DNA from: a virus
Length of the DNA: 26,868 bases
Strand: one strand, 5' to 3'
Virus record (IMG/VR): IMGVR_UViG_3300044530_000197
Location: 1-26,868 of that record
This document shows positions 1-8,372 of this stretch, in pieces; the stretch's first letter is position 1, and each line of letters opens with the position of its first letter. The translations under genes and the position numbers were made by a program. Below the pieces are notes generated by a model. It searched no databases and was not told the DNA's origin. It saw only the letters and a program-made list of their open reading frames with translations.

Positions 1-86
1 CCAGAGATAAATAGATCTAGAAATTCAATTACGTATGTAACTGCCATTCCTGTGAGTAGTACTGGGATAACTATGTCTGTAGTCAT
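1..86 (-). CDS. N-terminus of a small hydrophobic (membrane) protein, truncated by the window edge
   Basis: An ATG at position 86 opens a frame that runs off the left end of the window, giving 28 complete codons. The start is preceded by TAGGA about nine bases upstream and lies 11 bases after the stop of the gpI-like gene, so it continues the tail operon. The visible residues begin MTTDIVIPVLLTGMAVTYVI and are mostly hydrophobic, consistent with a first transmembrane segment, followed by EFLDLF. A holin or small phage membrane protein is a reasonable guess from the position after the baseplate genes. The family cannot be named from 28 residues. Confidence 0.55.
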   Translation of the reverse strand, partial: MTTDIVIPVLLTGMAVTYVIEFLDLFIS

Positions 87-97
87 AGCCCAAGATC

Positions 98-2038
98 CTA
101 CACCGTAGTGGTGGTGTACTCCACTCCATCATATGTGCGTACTCTCCAGAAGGCGTTCTGGGGTACCCAATCATTCATAGTCTTACCCAACCTAGGAATC
201 TTCTTAGGTTTATTTGGATACAAATGGCTGTAAGAAGCGTCATCAGTTCCCTCCCATACCGCTCCAAAGTCTGAAGGAAGAGAACCGTCAAAATAATCTG
301 TGGCTACTTGAGATTGTTCAAATTGAATTAAATCAAGGTAGATAGTTCCAGCGGTGGTTCCATAAAAGGATACCTTGGCATAAGAGGCCTCTGCTGAAGA
401 ATCTGTTAATCCAGTTAGAGTAAAGTTTGCAAAGGAGGTAGTTACCGAGATTGCTTGAGTTACAGTCTCTACAACAGCGTCAGCCTCGTCATAAAATGTA
501 ATTTTTAAATTTGCAGATAAAACAGCATTTGCTTTTATTGATGCAGAGGCTGTGTAGTATTTTCCAGGAGTCACAGGTATTTCATAGTCAGTGGTAATGC
601 TCCACGGATTTGTTACTACAAATTTACCACTGTACTCTCCTGAATACCCGTATGTTGGAACACTTGCGTCTTGTGTAAAGGTTGCTCCACTTAATGCCCA
701 TGTAGTTGAGTTAACCTCAAAGGATGGGTTTTTAATGTAGTTTGTTTTTAAAGGAAGTAAGAACAAATCAACAGCACGTGCTTCATCGTAAGCAACTGTG
801 TTACCTTCTTGCATACAGACCTGATCTATATAGTAAGTACCAGCAGCGCTATATGCAATAGTTATAATTGCATATGAAGAAGTAGCATCTGATGTTGCGG
901 TTTTACTTGCGGACTTCCAAGTATTATTAGCAGCAACAGCGGTAGCGGTATTTGCTGCAGACGTTGCTATTCCATCTTTGTCATAAAATCTTACTGATAA
1001 AGTTATATTACCCGCACTTGCAGGAGACTTTAATTTGCATGAAACCACATATTCAGTGCTAGGTAATACTGGAACACCTTTTGTAATTATATTTGAGGCA
1101 CCTAGTACTATGCTGCCAGATCCAGATGCAACTACTTTTCCAGTCTTTGTTGTATCTATTTGATTTGTATTTGAGTCGGGAACTTGCTCAGTGCTAGAGG
1201 TTAGTACTGCGTTACTAGCAACCCAATTACCAATTCCTCCATAAAAAGTAGAGTCTTGAACAGTCAACAGTAAGTTTTCTGAAACAGTAATAGTTGGTTC
1301 AAATCCAGTTAATGATTCGGAGTATGTTTCTAATGCAAGTCGTGTTCCTTTACGGGCATACATATAGTTTGCTTCTCGTACAAGTCTCTTTCTATTTTTT
1401 GTAGGAAGTCCAGCCTCTGGTGTTAACCCAAGACTTGCCACCTCTATTGGCAGTAGTTCTATTGGAGTTTCAATGCCTGTATGTCTTGGTTTTAAGAGAT
1501 CAAGCAATGTATAAAGTTGTTCTTGCGAAAATGTTAATCCCTCCACAAAGTTGTACAAGGCTGATGTGGTGTCGACTGTGCCAAAAGAACCTTGTTCGCT
1601 GCTTGTAAATACTCTTGGAAGATTATTCATAAAAGTTGTTTGCACGTTGTGGTTTGATGGAACAATTGCAGAAATAGAACCCGCAACTCTCCAAACATTT
1701 TGATCAGTAAATAAATAAACTCGATAGTAAGTTTGTCTTCCAGGAATTAATGGAACATCCGAAGGGTTGTCTTCTCCATCAATAAACTCTACACGGGAGA
1801 CATTTCCTTCTGTAGCAAACTCATCAAAAATAATGATGCCATCTTCTGCGGTTTCTGGAAACCCAACTTGACTTCTAAGTAATCTAATTCTAGAAAATTC
1901 TCCACGAGGGGTCTGCCACTTAACTAATACTTTTGTAAAGTCCAAAACCAATGTAGACATAGGTTCGACAGAAAAAGCAAGTTTAACAAACGCACCGTAA
2001 GTCGACGCACCGTAATAATTTATACCATATCTAGCCAC
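98..2038 (-). CDS. Baseplate tail protein I-like protein with two C-terminal carbohydrate-binding-like modules
   Basis: The 646-residue protein starts at a GTG preceded by AAGGAG with nine-base spacing. Residues 1-130 look like a beta/fibronectin-type domain. Residues about 135-245 resemble P2 gpI/T4 wedge-type tail proteins: MNNLPRVF, then a helical stretch, then KNRKRLVREANYMYARKGTR. Residues about 255-425 and 431-600 are two jelly-roll-like modules of the CBM_4_9 kind; the second opens YIKNPSFEV, both end in a Y-[IL]-D strand, and the first is rich in Ser, Thr and Ala. Gp6/J-like, spike and fibre-like genes lie just upstream in the operon, so it probably closes the baseplate and carries its peripheral part. 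The extra sugar-binding-like modules suggest contact with cell-wall or capsule glycans. The tail protein I assignment is fairly firm and the CBM assignment is by fold-like pattern only. Confidence 0.75.
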   Translation of the reverse strand: MARYGINYYGASTYGAFVKLAFSVEPMSTLVLDFTKVLVKWQTPRGEFSRIRLLRSQVGFPETAEDGIIIFDEFATEGNVSRVEFIDGEDNPSDVPLIPGRQTYYRVYLFTDQNVWRVAGSISAIVPSNHNVQTTFMNNLPRVFTSSEQGSFGTVDTTSALYNFVEGLTFSQEQLYTLLDLLKPRHTGIETPIELLPIEVASLGLTPEAGLPTKNRKRLVREANYMYARKGTRLALETYSESLTGFEPTITVSENLLLTVQDSTFYGGIGNWVASNAVLTSSTEQVPDSNTNQIDTTKTGKVVASGSGSIVLGASNIITKGVPVLPSTEYVVSCKLKSPASAGNITLSVRFYDKDGIATSAANTATAVAANNTWKSASKTATSDATSSYAIITIAYSAAGTYYIDQVCMQEGNTVAYDEARAVDLFLLPLKTNYIKNPSFEVNSTTWALSGATFTQDASVPTYGYSGEYSGKFVVTNPWSITTDYEIPVTPGKYYTASASIKANAVLSANLKITFYDEADAVVETVTQAISVTTSFANFTLTGLTDSSAEASYAKVSFYGTTAGTIYLDLIQFEQSQVATDYFDGSLPSDFGAVWEGTDDASYSHLYPNKPKKIPRLGKTMNDWVPQNAFWRVRTYDGVEYTTTTV

Positions 2039-2051
2039 AGCCTATTGCTCC

Positions 2052-2444
2052 TTAAGGACTTACTATATCGCCGTAAATAACCCAATCATCACTATCAATT
2101 TTAATAAGAGTTGCTACTGAGTATTGACTGTTTAAATCAACTGTGCCAGTTGCAACAGAAGAATATAGATTTGCCACATCCTCTGTAGTTATAGATACAG
2201 TTCCTGTTCCATTTTGAATGATAATAAAGGTTTGTCCAGTTACAAATTCAAAGGTAGAGTCATCTGGAATAGTTACAGTTACAGGACTGCTGCTTGAAAA
2301 TACAATTGCTTTACCAGTATCGTTTACGTCAAGGGTGTAGGTAGTTGCTGCACTGTTCTCAATACCTCTCTGGTGAGCGGCAGGAAATGCTGAGGCAACA
2401 GGGACCCACTCGCTTCCACTCCATACATACGAAGCCTTTGCCAC
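2052..2444 (-). CDS. Small tail fibre/baseplate appendage protein
   Basis: The 130-residue protein starts at GTG (2444), with GGAGG five bases upstream inside the end of the preceding gene. An overlapping ATG at 2446 is in another frame and is not used. The N-terminus, MAKASYVWSGSEWVPVA, is the W-x-G-x-x-W cap found in many phage fibre proteins. Residues about 35-130 form a beta-rich domain with YTLDVNDTGKAIVF and VTVTIPDDS, a pattern common in phage fibre and appsule-type domains. It sits between a coiled-coil fibre-like protein and the gpI-like protein and is likely a virion appendage. Its exact place in the baseplate is not determined. Confidence 0.65.
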   Translation of the reverse strand: MAKASYVWSGSEWVPVASAFPAAHQRGIENSAATTYTLDVNDTGKAIVFSSSSPVTVTIPDDSTFEFVTGQTFIIIQNGTGTVSITTEDVANLYSSVATGTVDLNSQYSVATLIKIDSDDWVIYGDIVSP

Positions 2445-2445
2445 A

Positions 2446-3015
2446 TTAACCTCCCATTAACATTAGAGTGTCGTTTAATGATCCGCTACTTGTAACTGCG
2501 GTTGCATCTACATCAATTGATGAATCAACCCAAATAGTTCCAACAGCAAAGTCTGCTCCAGTTGGTTGAGTTGCTGCATAAATAACTGGTACTAATTCTT
2601 TGCCCCGTGTCTGTATAGTTCCGTCTGGAAGAACTTTAGTTACAACTGCAGATGCTGAAGTTTGAAACTCAACTAGGTTTGCGGTCTGACTAGCCCTTGC
2701 TCTTACTACTAGACTCTTTACTCCAATAGCAGATGAAACAATTACTGAACCACCTACATCAGAAACATACTCGTCGTAAATATCTTTTATACCATATTCA
2801 ATATTTGCAATACGATCTTTTAAAGTATTCCAAGCAGTGGTGACAAGGTCAAACTCTCCTACCCAACCAGAGCCTGTCTTAATAAGAGTGCCAATATTGT
2901 TTTGAAGAGCGTTAACTTCTTCTTGAAGGCTATTTACGTGCTCGGCAAGGACGGTATCGGTAAAGTCTACCTTTGTAGTAAAGGACTTTACGGACGATGG
3001 GTATGCTGCTGTCAC
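2446..3015 (-). CDS. Baseplate-associated fibre-like protein with N-terminal coiled coil
   Basis: The 189-residue protein starts at GTG (3015) with AGAGG eight bases upstream. Residues about 18-42 (LAEHVNSLQEEVNALQNNIG) have heptad spacing suggesting a trimeric coiled coil. A beta-rich region follows around residues 85-140, and VGTIWVDSSID near residue 160 resembles the VGxxYYDT segment of the collagen-like fibre N-termini in this window. The C-terminus, DTLMLMGG, closely matches the DVLMLGGM end of the 400-residue collagen-like fibre, suggesting a shared terminal peptide. It is likely a short fibre or fibre adaptor. No enzymatic motif is seen. Confidence 0.6.
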   Translation of the reverse strand: MTAAYPSSVKSFTTKVDFTDTVLAEHVNSLQEEVNALQNNIGTLIKTGSGWVGEFDLVTTAWNTLKDRIANIEYGIKDIYDEYVSDVGGSVIVSSAIGVKSLVVRARASQTANLVEFQTSASAVVTKVLPDGTIQTRGKELVPVIYAATQPTGADFAVGTIWVDSSIDVDATAVTSSGSLNDTLMLMGG

Positions 3016-3080
3016 TTAATTTCCTCTCAGACCTAACGGTCTATTTTCTCTTGTTTGCCCCCTATTTACTGTCTTAACTA

Positions 3081-3587
3081 TTAATGGGTATGTCCTGTAT
3101 CGGCTTTTCCTGTCATCTGTGACTCTAAGGTAGAGACCTTTCCTTCCAAGGTAGTTATTTTTCCTTCTGCCGTTGTCATACGTGTCTCTAAACTCTTTAC
3201 CTTATTTGCTAAAGCCATAAAGGTAGCGGTCAAGTCTACTTCTGTAGTTCCATCAGACTTTTTAGCAGTTATTACATGTGCCGACAATCCTGTTAGAGAG
3301 GTTGTATTTGCTAAGGGTTTAATAAAGATCTTTTTATTCTTACCTTTATTTTTACCAAACGCACCAAGCCATACTGGATAGTTTATGTTTCCACCAATAA
3401 ATGAAACCCAAATACCTTGACCTACTGCTGGGAGGTCTGTTCGTATTCCAGCAGGTTCGGCTGCATCTACCCAATCAGTAATTTGAGTTCCAATTAACTG
3501 AGGAATAGATATCTTTAAACGGTTTTGTTTTTTGGGATCAGTATTGTTCTTTACAATACCCCTATATATTCCAGATAAGTTACTCAT
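3081..3587 (-). CDS. gp5-like baseplate spike/hub OB-fold protein
   Basis: The 168-residue protein overlaps the gp6/J-like gene by TAATG. Residues 1-90 match the OB-fold domain of T4 gp5/VgrG/P2 gpV proteins: SGIYRGIVKNNTDP, the basic strand KQNRLKISIPQL, then VGQGIWVSFIGGNINYPVWLG. Residues about 125-160 are a heptad coiled coil. The protein ends in TGHTH, an H-x-H element that could bind a metal. There is no lysozyme domain as in T4 gp5 and no long beta-helix, so the spike is short. Murein-cleaving activity is instead found in the tape measure. The OB-fold call is firm. Whether this is the central tip or an adaptor is inferred. Confidence 0.8.
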   Translation of the reverse strand: MSNLSGIYRGIVKNNTDPKKQNRLKISIPQLIGTQITDWVDAAEPAGIRTDLPAVGQGIWVSFIGGNINYPVWLGAFGKNKGKNKKIFIKPLANTTSLTGLSAHVITAKKSDGTTEVDLTATFMALANKVKSLETRMTTAEGKITTLEGKVSTLESQMTGKADTGHTH

Positions 3588-5143
3588 TAGATGGCGGCAA
3601 TATTTAGATTTGCTTCTTGAAAACGCCAGATTTGTCCAGCGGTTCCTACCATAGTATTGGCTCCAGAACCAGCCGCTAAATGCAGAGCCGTAACATTTAC
3701 GGTCTTTACACCAGGTGCTTGTAACACCATGAACTCAACATCTCTTGGATAAATAGTTTCTGCAAAGGTTGCATTTACATAACCAAAGCCAGTTAAGATA
3801 GCAATCTTTATGTTCTCTTCTACCTCTGCAGTTGTATACTGGTCAGTCTTTGTATAAGCAAGAGTACAAATTAAATCGGTATAAGTAGGAGGTTGAACTG
3901 TAACTGTTGTCCCTATTAGTACCTTGTCAGTTAAAAACTCTTCTACGTCTTCTTGTATTCTTTCAAACTCTGCGGTCGGGTCATCGTTGTCATCTAAGCC
4001 AGGAGCAATATCTGTATCAGTTGCAGACCTACTTGGTGCTATATACAGTGTAACCGAAGTCCAAACTGCAGCGGTTGCATTGGCTTTACCAATTCCGCTA
4101 ACAGATAGTGCAAGATCTGAAAAATCTTTTAGTGTTACCGCTCTATTACCAGAACGAAGAGAGGCTGGTGCTGATGCTCTAATTTGATCATTAGTTTCAG
4201 GATTAGAACCACCAAGGGCGGTAATTTCATTTGTTACTGTTATAGCGCCTTGCACTGCAGTTGTTTGGCCTTCTGATAACCCAGGAAGATATTCAATTGT
4301 ATCTATAGTCGCTGGCTCAATGTTACCAATAGCACCACCACCAACAGTGTACAGCGCTCTAATTTCAGAAGCATTGGTTGGAATTACACCCGAAACACCG
4401 TCACCAAAGGTTACGTAAACAAAATTGTTTTCATCAATAAACAAAGAATAAACTAAGTCATTAGTTGAGTAATCAATTAGATGTTCAACTTGCGTCCACT
4501 TAGAAAATAAATCTCCATCTTGAACGTATACTTCTACAGAACCATCAACTACAGGTGACTCTCCAAGAACAAATCGCATTGCTGGAGTTCCAGTAGAGGT
4601 TCCAACTAACTCTCCGTATGCAGTGGTGTCATCAGCAACTAATGTTACGGACCGTCCTTCAGAAGCACTGACTGTATATTCTCCAGGATTTTCTCCAACA
4701 ATTGCATCCACTACAGCCTCAGCAACAGTTGTAAAATATACTGTTTCAACAGTGTCATCAATAATTACTTGGCCACTCACAACCGTTCCTGCAGGTATAG
4801 TTACTTCAGCATCAGATGAGTTAGTGAAGACTAAATCTACTGTTGCATTTCTATAGCCCGCTGGAGTGTAGCCGTAAGTTAAAGCGATGTTTAATAAACT
4901 TTCTCTTTGTGTTGCGGTTCTAATATATGATTCATTAGCAACTCGATCAATATAATAAGAGACTAAGTCTCCCATATATGCAAAGGCTTCTACTAGGGCA
5001 ACACCAAAATCTGCTGGGTCAGAAGCATTCCATTCAGGTATACGATTTTGAATTCTGGCAATTAATTCTTCACGAAGTGAGTAGTAATCCCTTCCTGTGT
5101 AATCAATTGAAATAGGGATATTCGATGCGGGCGCAACGGTCAT
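3587..5143 (-). CDS. Baseplate wedge protein, gp6/J-like
   Basis: The 518-residue protein has the features of the baseplate J family (P2 gpJ, T4 gp6). The N-terminus has IDYTGRDYYSLREELIARIQ and PADFGVALVEAFAYMGDLVS, followed by YIRTATQRESLLNIALTYGY. A central beta region includes FGDGVSGVIPTN and YTVGGGAIGNI. The C-terminal half has LRSGNRAVTLKDFSDLAL, the element leading into the wedge domain. It overlaps the gp25-like gene by ATGA, the usual gp25-then-J order. It forms the wedge ring around the hub. Length and motif order are typical and nothing looks broken. Confidence 0.9.
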   Translation of the reverse strand: MTVAPASNIPISIDYTGRDYYSLREELIARIQNRIPEWNASDPADFGVALVEAFAYMGDLVSYYIDRVANESYIRTATQRESLLNIALTYGYTPAGYRNATVDLVFTNSSDAEVTIPAGTVVSGQVIIDDTVETVYFTTVAEAVVDAIVGENPGEYTVSASEGRSVTLVADDTTAYGELVGTSTGTPAMRFVLGESPVVDGSVEVYVQDGDLFSKWTQVEHLIDYSTNDLVYSLFIDENNFVYVTFGDGVSGVIPTNASEIRALYTVGGGAIGNIEPATIDTIEYLPGLSEGQTTAVQGAITVTNEITALGGSNPETNDQIRASAPASLRSGNRAVTLKDFSDLALSVSGIGKANATAAVWTSVTLYIAPSRSATDTDIAPGLDDNDDPTAEFERIQEDVEEFLTDKVLIGTTVTVQPPTYTDLICTLAYTKTDQYTTAEVEENIKIAILTGFGYVNATFAETIYPRDVEFMVLQAPGVKTVNVTALHLAAGSGANTMVGTAGQIWRFQEANLNIAAI

Positions 5144-5541
5144 AGTAACTCCTCGTAGATTGGGTTAGCACCTTGAGAGAAGACCAAGCCAATGAGTGTG
5201 CTAGTAACCTCATCGTTTGGTAACCCGTAAATAACTTCAACGGTTAAAGTACTTGTATAAATGTCACTTGTTACATTTGTTTGTTGAAGAGTCAGTAAGT
5301 CTAACTGTTGAGCAAAGGCTTTTTCAACCTCTGATTGAATTTGAGCGGTTGCTTCAGTTTCTGAATTAAACAAAGTGTAAGGAATTAAAGTTCCAAAATT
5401 TGGTCGCATTACTCTTTCTCTCAAAGAGGTGCCTAAAACAGATTTAACTCGATCAGACCATATTTTAGATTGAGATTGGGTTGAACTTACCTTTCCATAA
5501 GAATCAATAGAGAAGGGAAGTGCAATTGCTTTCTGAGCCAT
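5140..5541 (-). CDS. gp25-like baseplate wedge protein
   Basis: The 133-residue protein belongs to the GPW/gp25 family. It opens with ALPFSIDSYGKV and has the diagnostic SLRERVMRPNFGTLIPYTLF around residues 55-75, where a sheath-initiating helix is followed by a turn. A C-terminal beta sheet with TLTVEVIYGLP follows. It initiates sheath assembly on the baseplate and normally contacts gp6/J, whose gene overlaps its 3' end here. Family length is usually 110-140 residues, so it is complete. Confidence 0.9.
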   Translation of the reverse strand: MAQKAIALPFSIDSYGKVSSTQSQSKIWSDRVKSVLGTSLRERVMRPNFGTLIPYTLFNSETEATAQIQSEVEKAFAQQLDLLTLQQTNVTSDIYTSTLTVEVIYGLPNDEVTSTLIGLVFSQGANPIYEELL

Positions 5542-6800
5542 TAGTTACCTCTCCAATTTCTAGGGGTTGTTTTATATCCCGATGAGCCTTGCGAAACTAG
5601 TGTCTTACTAGAGTTCAACGTAGTCACACTTGGTTTATTTTTTGAATTACCTATCATATCATTTTGTATATTTCTGTATGGAACAGTGCCAGCAGAGGAT
5701 GGTCTAAAAGCACTCGGCTTATTACCTCCTACACCATCTGTACGACATTCAAACTCCACCCCATACTCTCCCGAAATATAAAGAGAATGAATTGCTTTTT
5801 TTATAACCCAAAAGCCATCTCCCCCACCCTGAGTTCCTTGAACCTCAACAGTTCTCCAAGGAGCAATTCTTGGATCGCCTTGCGCCTTGCCTTTTCCTGG
5901 GATAGATAACCTTCCTAAATGAGAGGCTGCTTCAGATAATGACTTAGCCATAGCGCTGCTATTTACTACAATGCCTGTTCTATTTTTTAAAAATAAAGGA
6001 TCTTTAGTATTTGTTCGTATTGATTTTCCAACTTTGTTTGGAGAAGTTGTTGATGAATATACCTTTCCAGTTACAGGATCAACGCCAGTTACTATGTTCG
6101 TACTCCTATTTGGTTCACCAGAGGTCTCAAGGTAATCTCCGATACGAGCCTCAAAGGCATCTAATGTTGGCGCATTAAAATTATTAAATGGGGAAACAAA
6201 AGAGTTATCAGAATATAGAACGGGGATTGTTGTCATAAATTGATTAATCATTTTATCAATTGGATGAAAGTGTAGTTCAGTGCCAGAGACTTGCATTCCA
6301 TAACCAATGGTTTCCGCAAGTTCGTTTAATTTTTCCCAATAAGATTTTCCAGATAAAGATTGTTGAGTAAAGATTGTCTTATGTGGAGTAACCATTGGCT
6401 TTAGTTTTGCTTTTTTAGCAAGTTCAATGGCTATTTGAGAAGCCGTTTTATTAGTCCAAATTTTAAAACTTGATTCTTTTAAAGGATAAGAAGTTCCTAC
6501 ACATTGAATTTTAGTTTCTTGATAATCTTGATATTTAATTGGCAAAGATACAACAGTGGTATAACCAAAGAAGTTTCCAGACACTTTATCATTTTTCCAA
6601 GTAAGTTGAACTGGAGTTCCAGTCTTTAATGCTTTAAGAATAAAGGGAGTTAAGAGGGTGTATCGTAATTCAAGGATGTCGTGCTTACCCATCTCTTGAT
6701 GCAATACAACTTCGTTTGGTTGTATGTCAATAGATGGAAAGTCAGGATACGACACACTGTAATAACTACTAAGTCTGCTTTGAGTTCCCGTATTACGCAT
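5541..6800 (-). CDS. Baseplate hub protein, gpD/gp27-like
   Basis: The 419-residue protein resembles the hub family (T4 gp27, P2 gpD). It has an N-terminal tube-like barrel (SVSYPDFPSIDIQPNEVV, then HDILELRYTL), a GYTTVVSLPIKYQDYQETKI strand pair, and the NKTASQIAIELAKKAKLKP segment followed by SYWEKLNELAETIGYGM. That segment is the conserved helical part that reads like domain 2 of late control protein D. The C-terminus is Ser, Asn and Lys rich and probably flexible. It lies between the LysM protein and the gp25-like wedge. It forms the ring that links the tube to the spike. Confidence 0.8.
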   Translation of the reverse strand: MRNTGTQSRLSSYYSVSYPDFPSIDIQPNEVVLHQEMGKHDILELRYTLLTPFILKALKTGTPVQLTWKNDKVSGNFFGYTTVVSLPIKYQDYQETKIQCVGTSYPLKESSFKIWTNKTASQIAIELAKKAKLKPMVTPHKTIFTQQSLSGKSYWEKLNELAETIGYGMQVSGTELHFHPIDKMINQFMTTIPVLYSDNSFVSPFNNFNAPTLDAFEARIGDYLETSGEPNRSTNIVTGVDPVTGKVYSSTTSPNKVGKSIRTNTKDPLFLKNRTGIVVNSSAMAKSLSEAASHLGRLSIPGKGKAQGDPRIAPWRTVEVQGTQGGGDGFWVIKKAIHSLYISGEYGVEFECRTDGVGGNKPSAFRPSSAGTVPYRNIQNDMIGNSKNKPSVTTLNSSKTLVSQGSSGYKTTPRNWRGN

Positions 6801-7068
6801 TTGGAATCCTAAGTTGAGTACCAGCAGAAATGTCTTGAGGGTTTATAATTTCTGGATTTATATCAAGTATTTTCCACCACAAAGAAGAGTTTCCTAAAAA
6901 TTTTTTAGCCAATAAATCTAGGCGGTCAGTTTCAACCCACTCATAGATAAAGTAACCTAGTAGGGTTGTCGGATAATTTCTAAATACTGTTAAATGGTAT
7001 TCTTGTTTACCAGCGTGCCAAGCCTTAAATAAAGTTCCATCAACATATCTGCTATCTAAAAAAATCAT
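6793..7068 (-). CDS. LysM-containing tail/baseplate hub protein (gpX/gp53-like)
   Basis: The 91-residue protein has a LysM-like fold at residues about 42-89: YEWVETDRLDLLAKKFLG, SSLWWKILDIN, then DISAGTQLRIP. Small LysM proteins of this type (P2 gpX, the LysM part of T4 gp53, PVC/Afp homologues) clamp the hub. It overlaps the following hub gene by a few bases and the preceding one by ATGA, indicating translational coupling. The role in the baseplate is inferred from family and position. Confidence 0.8.
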   Translation of the reverse strand: MIFLDSRYVDGTLFKAWHAGKQEYHLTVFRNYPTTLLGYFIYEWVETDRLDLLAKKFLGNSSLWWKILDINPEIINPQDISAGTQLRIPNA

Positions 7069-8372
7069 TCTTGACTCCTAGCATCACTAGCAGGTAACCC
7101 AACATCGTTGTATCTTCCACATGAAATAGATACTTGTGAAAGAACAGGAACCATTCGATCGTTAAAAATTGTGTGGTTAACATTTATGCCGTTTACCCTA
7201 ACTAAATACCGTAAGCCGTCTCCAAGAAATAACTCTACTTGAGTTCCAATTAAGAAACCCCAGTCGGCACTCTGTCCATTTAAAATAGTTTGATGAGTAG
7301 CACTTGGTCCATTTAACACTTTAAACAGATACTCAAGGTCATACATAGTTCCTTTTTTATAAATTGTTTTTAAATCTTCTACTCTACTTTTGTCATCAAA
7401 ACCTGGGTAGGGATTGTTTTCTCCTGGTGCTAATCCGCTTTCATCTAAAAAATTCATGTCACTAATTCTGTTTAACAATAAAGTAAAATCAATTGTAGAT
7501 AAACCAACACCAGTAACAGGGGCTAGTCCTCCCGCCGCACCACTTCTTATAACGTTTGGGTCTACGGTTTCTAACATTCCCCAACCCATACTTACTTCAG
7601 TTGGGTTGTATAAAAATTTAAAGCCGTACATTGTTGGGTCTTCTTTATATATACCTGTTTTATTTTTCCATGCCGCACTCTTTGTAAGATCAAACGGCAT
7701 TTGCATAGTGCCTTTTGCAACCCCCGTGCCTGAAAACATATCTCTAGCATCAGAAAAATTTCCAGCACCAGAAACTCCACGCACAGTGGTCTTTGTCTGT
7801 GGTGATCTGTCTGTGAAGTACTCTGACCTAACCATTGGAGCATTGTATTTATATCCAGTAAAAACCTGTTGTGGTGGTGGTTTTGGTTTTTCGTCACCTT
7901 CAGCAGGCTTTACTTTTCCACCTTTTTTCTTTGCATCTTCTTTTTTAAAACCTGATGTTGTAATAGAGATATTAATTCCAGCAGTTCTTGTTTGATCAAC
8001 TTGATCAACAAGAGTCTTTAATTGATTGACAGCATTTGTTTCTCTAGTCTTTAAGTTAGCACGCCTTTGTCGCAACTCATTGAGGGCTAAAATAGCGGCA
8101 TCAATTGCATCACCACCAACGGCTGCTTTAAGGGTTGCCTCTGCTACTGTAATTTCTTTTTCTAAAGCAATTTGAAAACCTCTAATTCTTGTTAATTCAA
8201 CTGAAACCGCAGATATTTGTTTTGATTTTTTTGCTTTATTTTCAGCCGCTTGTTTATCGGCCGCAGCCTTAATACGTGCATTTTCAGCCTTCCTTTTAGC
8301 AGCACTTCGTTCTTCAATAATTTGATCAACAGTTTTTGTGTATCTGTATGGATTACTATTTTCTCCAGGCAT
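7065..8372 (-). CDS. Tail tube initiator/hub-like protein with long N-terminal coiled coil
   Basis: The 435-residue protein has two parts. Residues about 15-125 are highly charged, rich in Ala, Lys and Glu, with heptads (QIIEERSAAKRKAENARIKA), and predict a coiled coil. A Lys/Pro/Gly linker follows near residues 140-170 (KPAEGDEKPKPPP). The C-terminal half contains FKFLYNPTEVSMGWGM and STIDFTLLLNRISDMNFLDE and ends in a beta-rich region (GDGLRYLVRVNGINVNHT). This matches the baseplate tube-initiator proteins encoded between tape measure and LysM genes in contractile systems. The charged extension is unusual for that family and could pair with the C-terminus of the tape measure. The hub assignment is moderately firm. 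Confidence 0.65.
   Translation of the reverse strand: MPGENSNPYRYTKTVDQIIEERSAAKRKAENARIKAAADKQAAENKAKKSKQISAVSVELTRIRGFQIALEKEITVAEATLKAAVGGDAIDAAILALNELRQRRANLKTRETNAVNQLKTLVDQVDQTRTAGINISITTSGFKKEDAKKKGGKVKPAEGDEKPKPPPQQVFTGYKYNAPMVRSEYFTDRSPQTKTTVRGVSGAGNFSDARDMFSGTGVAKGTMQMPFDLTKSAAWKNKTGIYKEDPTMYGFKFLYNPTEVSMGWGMLETVDPNVIRSGAAGGLAPVTGVGLSTIDFTLLLNRISDMNFLDESGLAPGENNPYPGFDDKSRVEDLKTIYKKGTMYDLEYLFKVLNGPSATHQTILNGQSADWGFLIGTQVELFLGDGLRYLVRVNGINVNHTIFNDRMVPVLSQVSISCGRYNDVGLPASDARSQE

Noticed and set aside
3029-3042. Hairpin AGACC-taac-GGTCT in the gap before the 189-residue gene
   Set aside because: On the transcribed minus strand it is not followed by a T tract and it is only five bases long. 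It may be a weak leader hairpin but cannot be supported as a terminator.
7414-7995. Long antisense open frame (193 codons) opposite the hub-like gene
   Set aside because: The minus-strand frame has clear hub motifs and coupling. The antisense product has no recognisable motif and no supporting Shine-Dalgarno.
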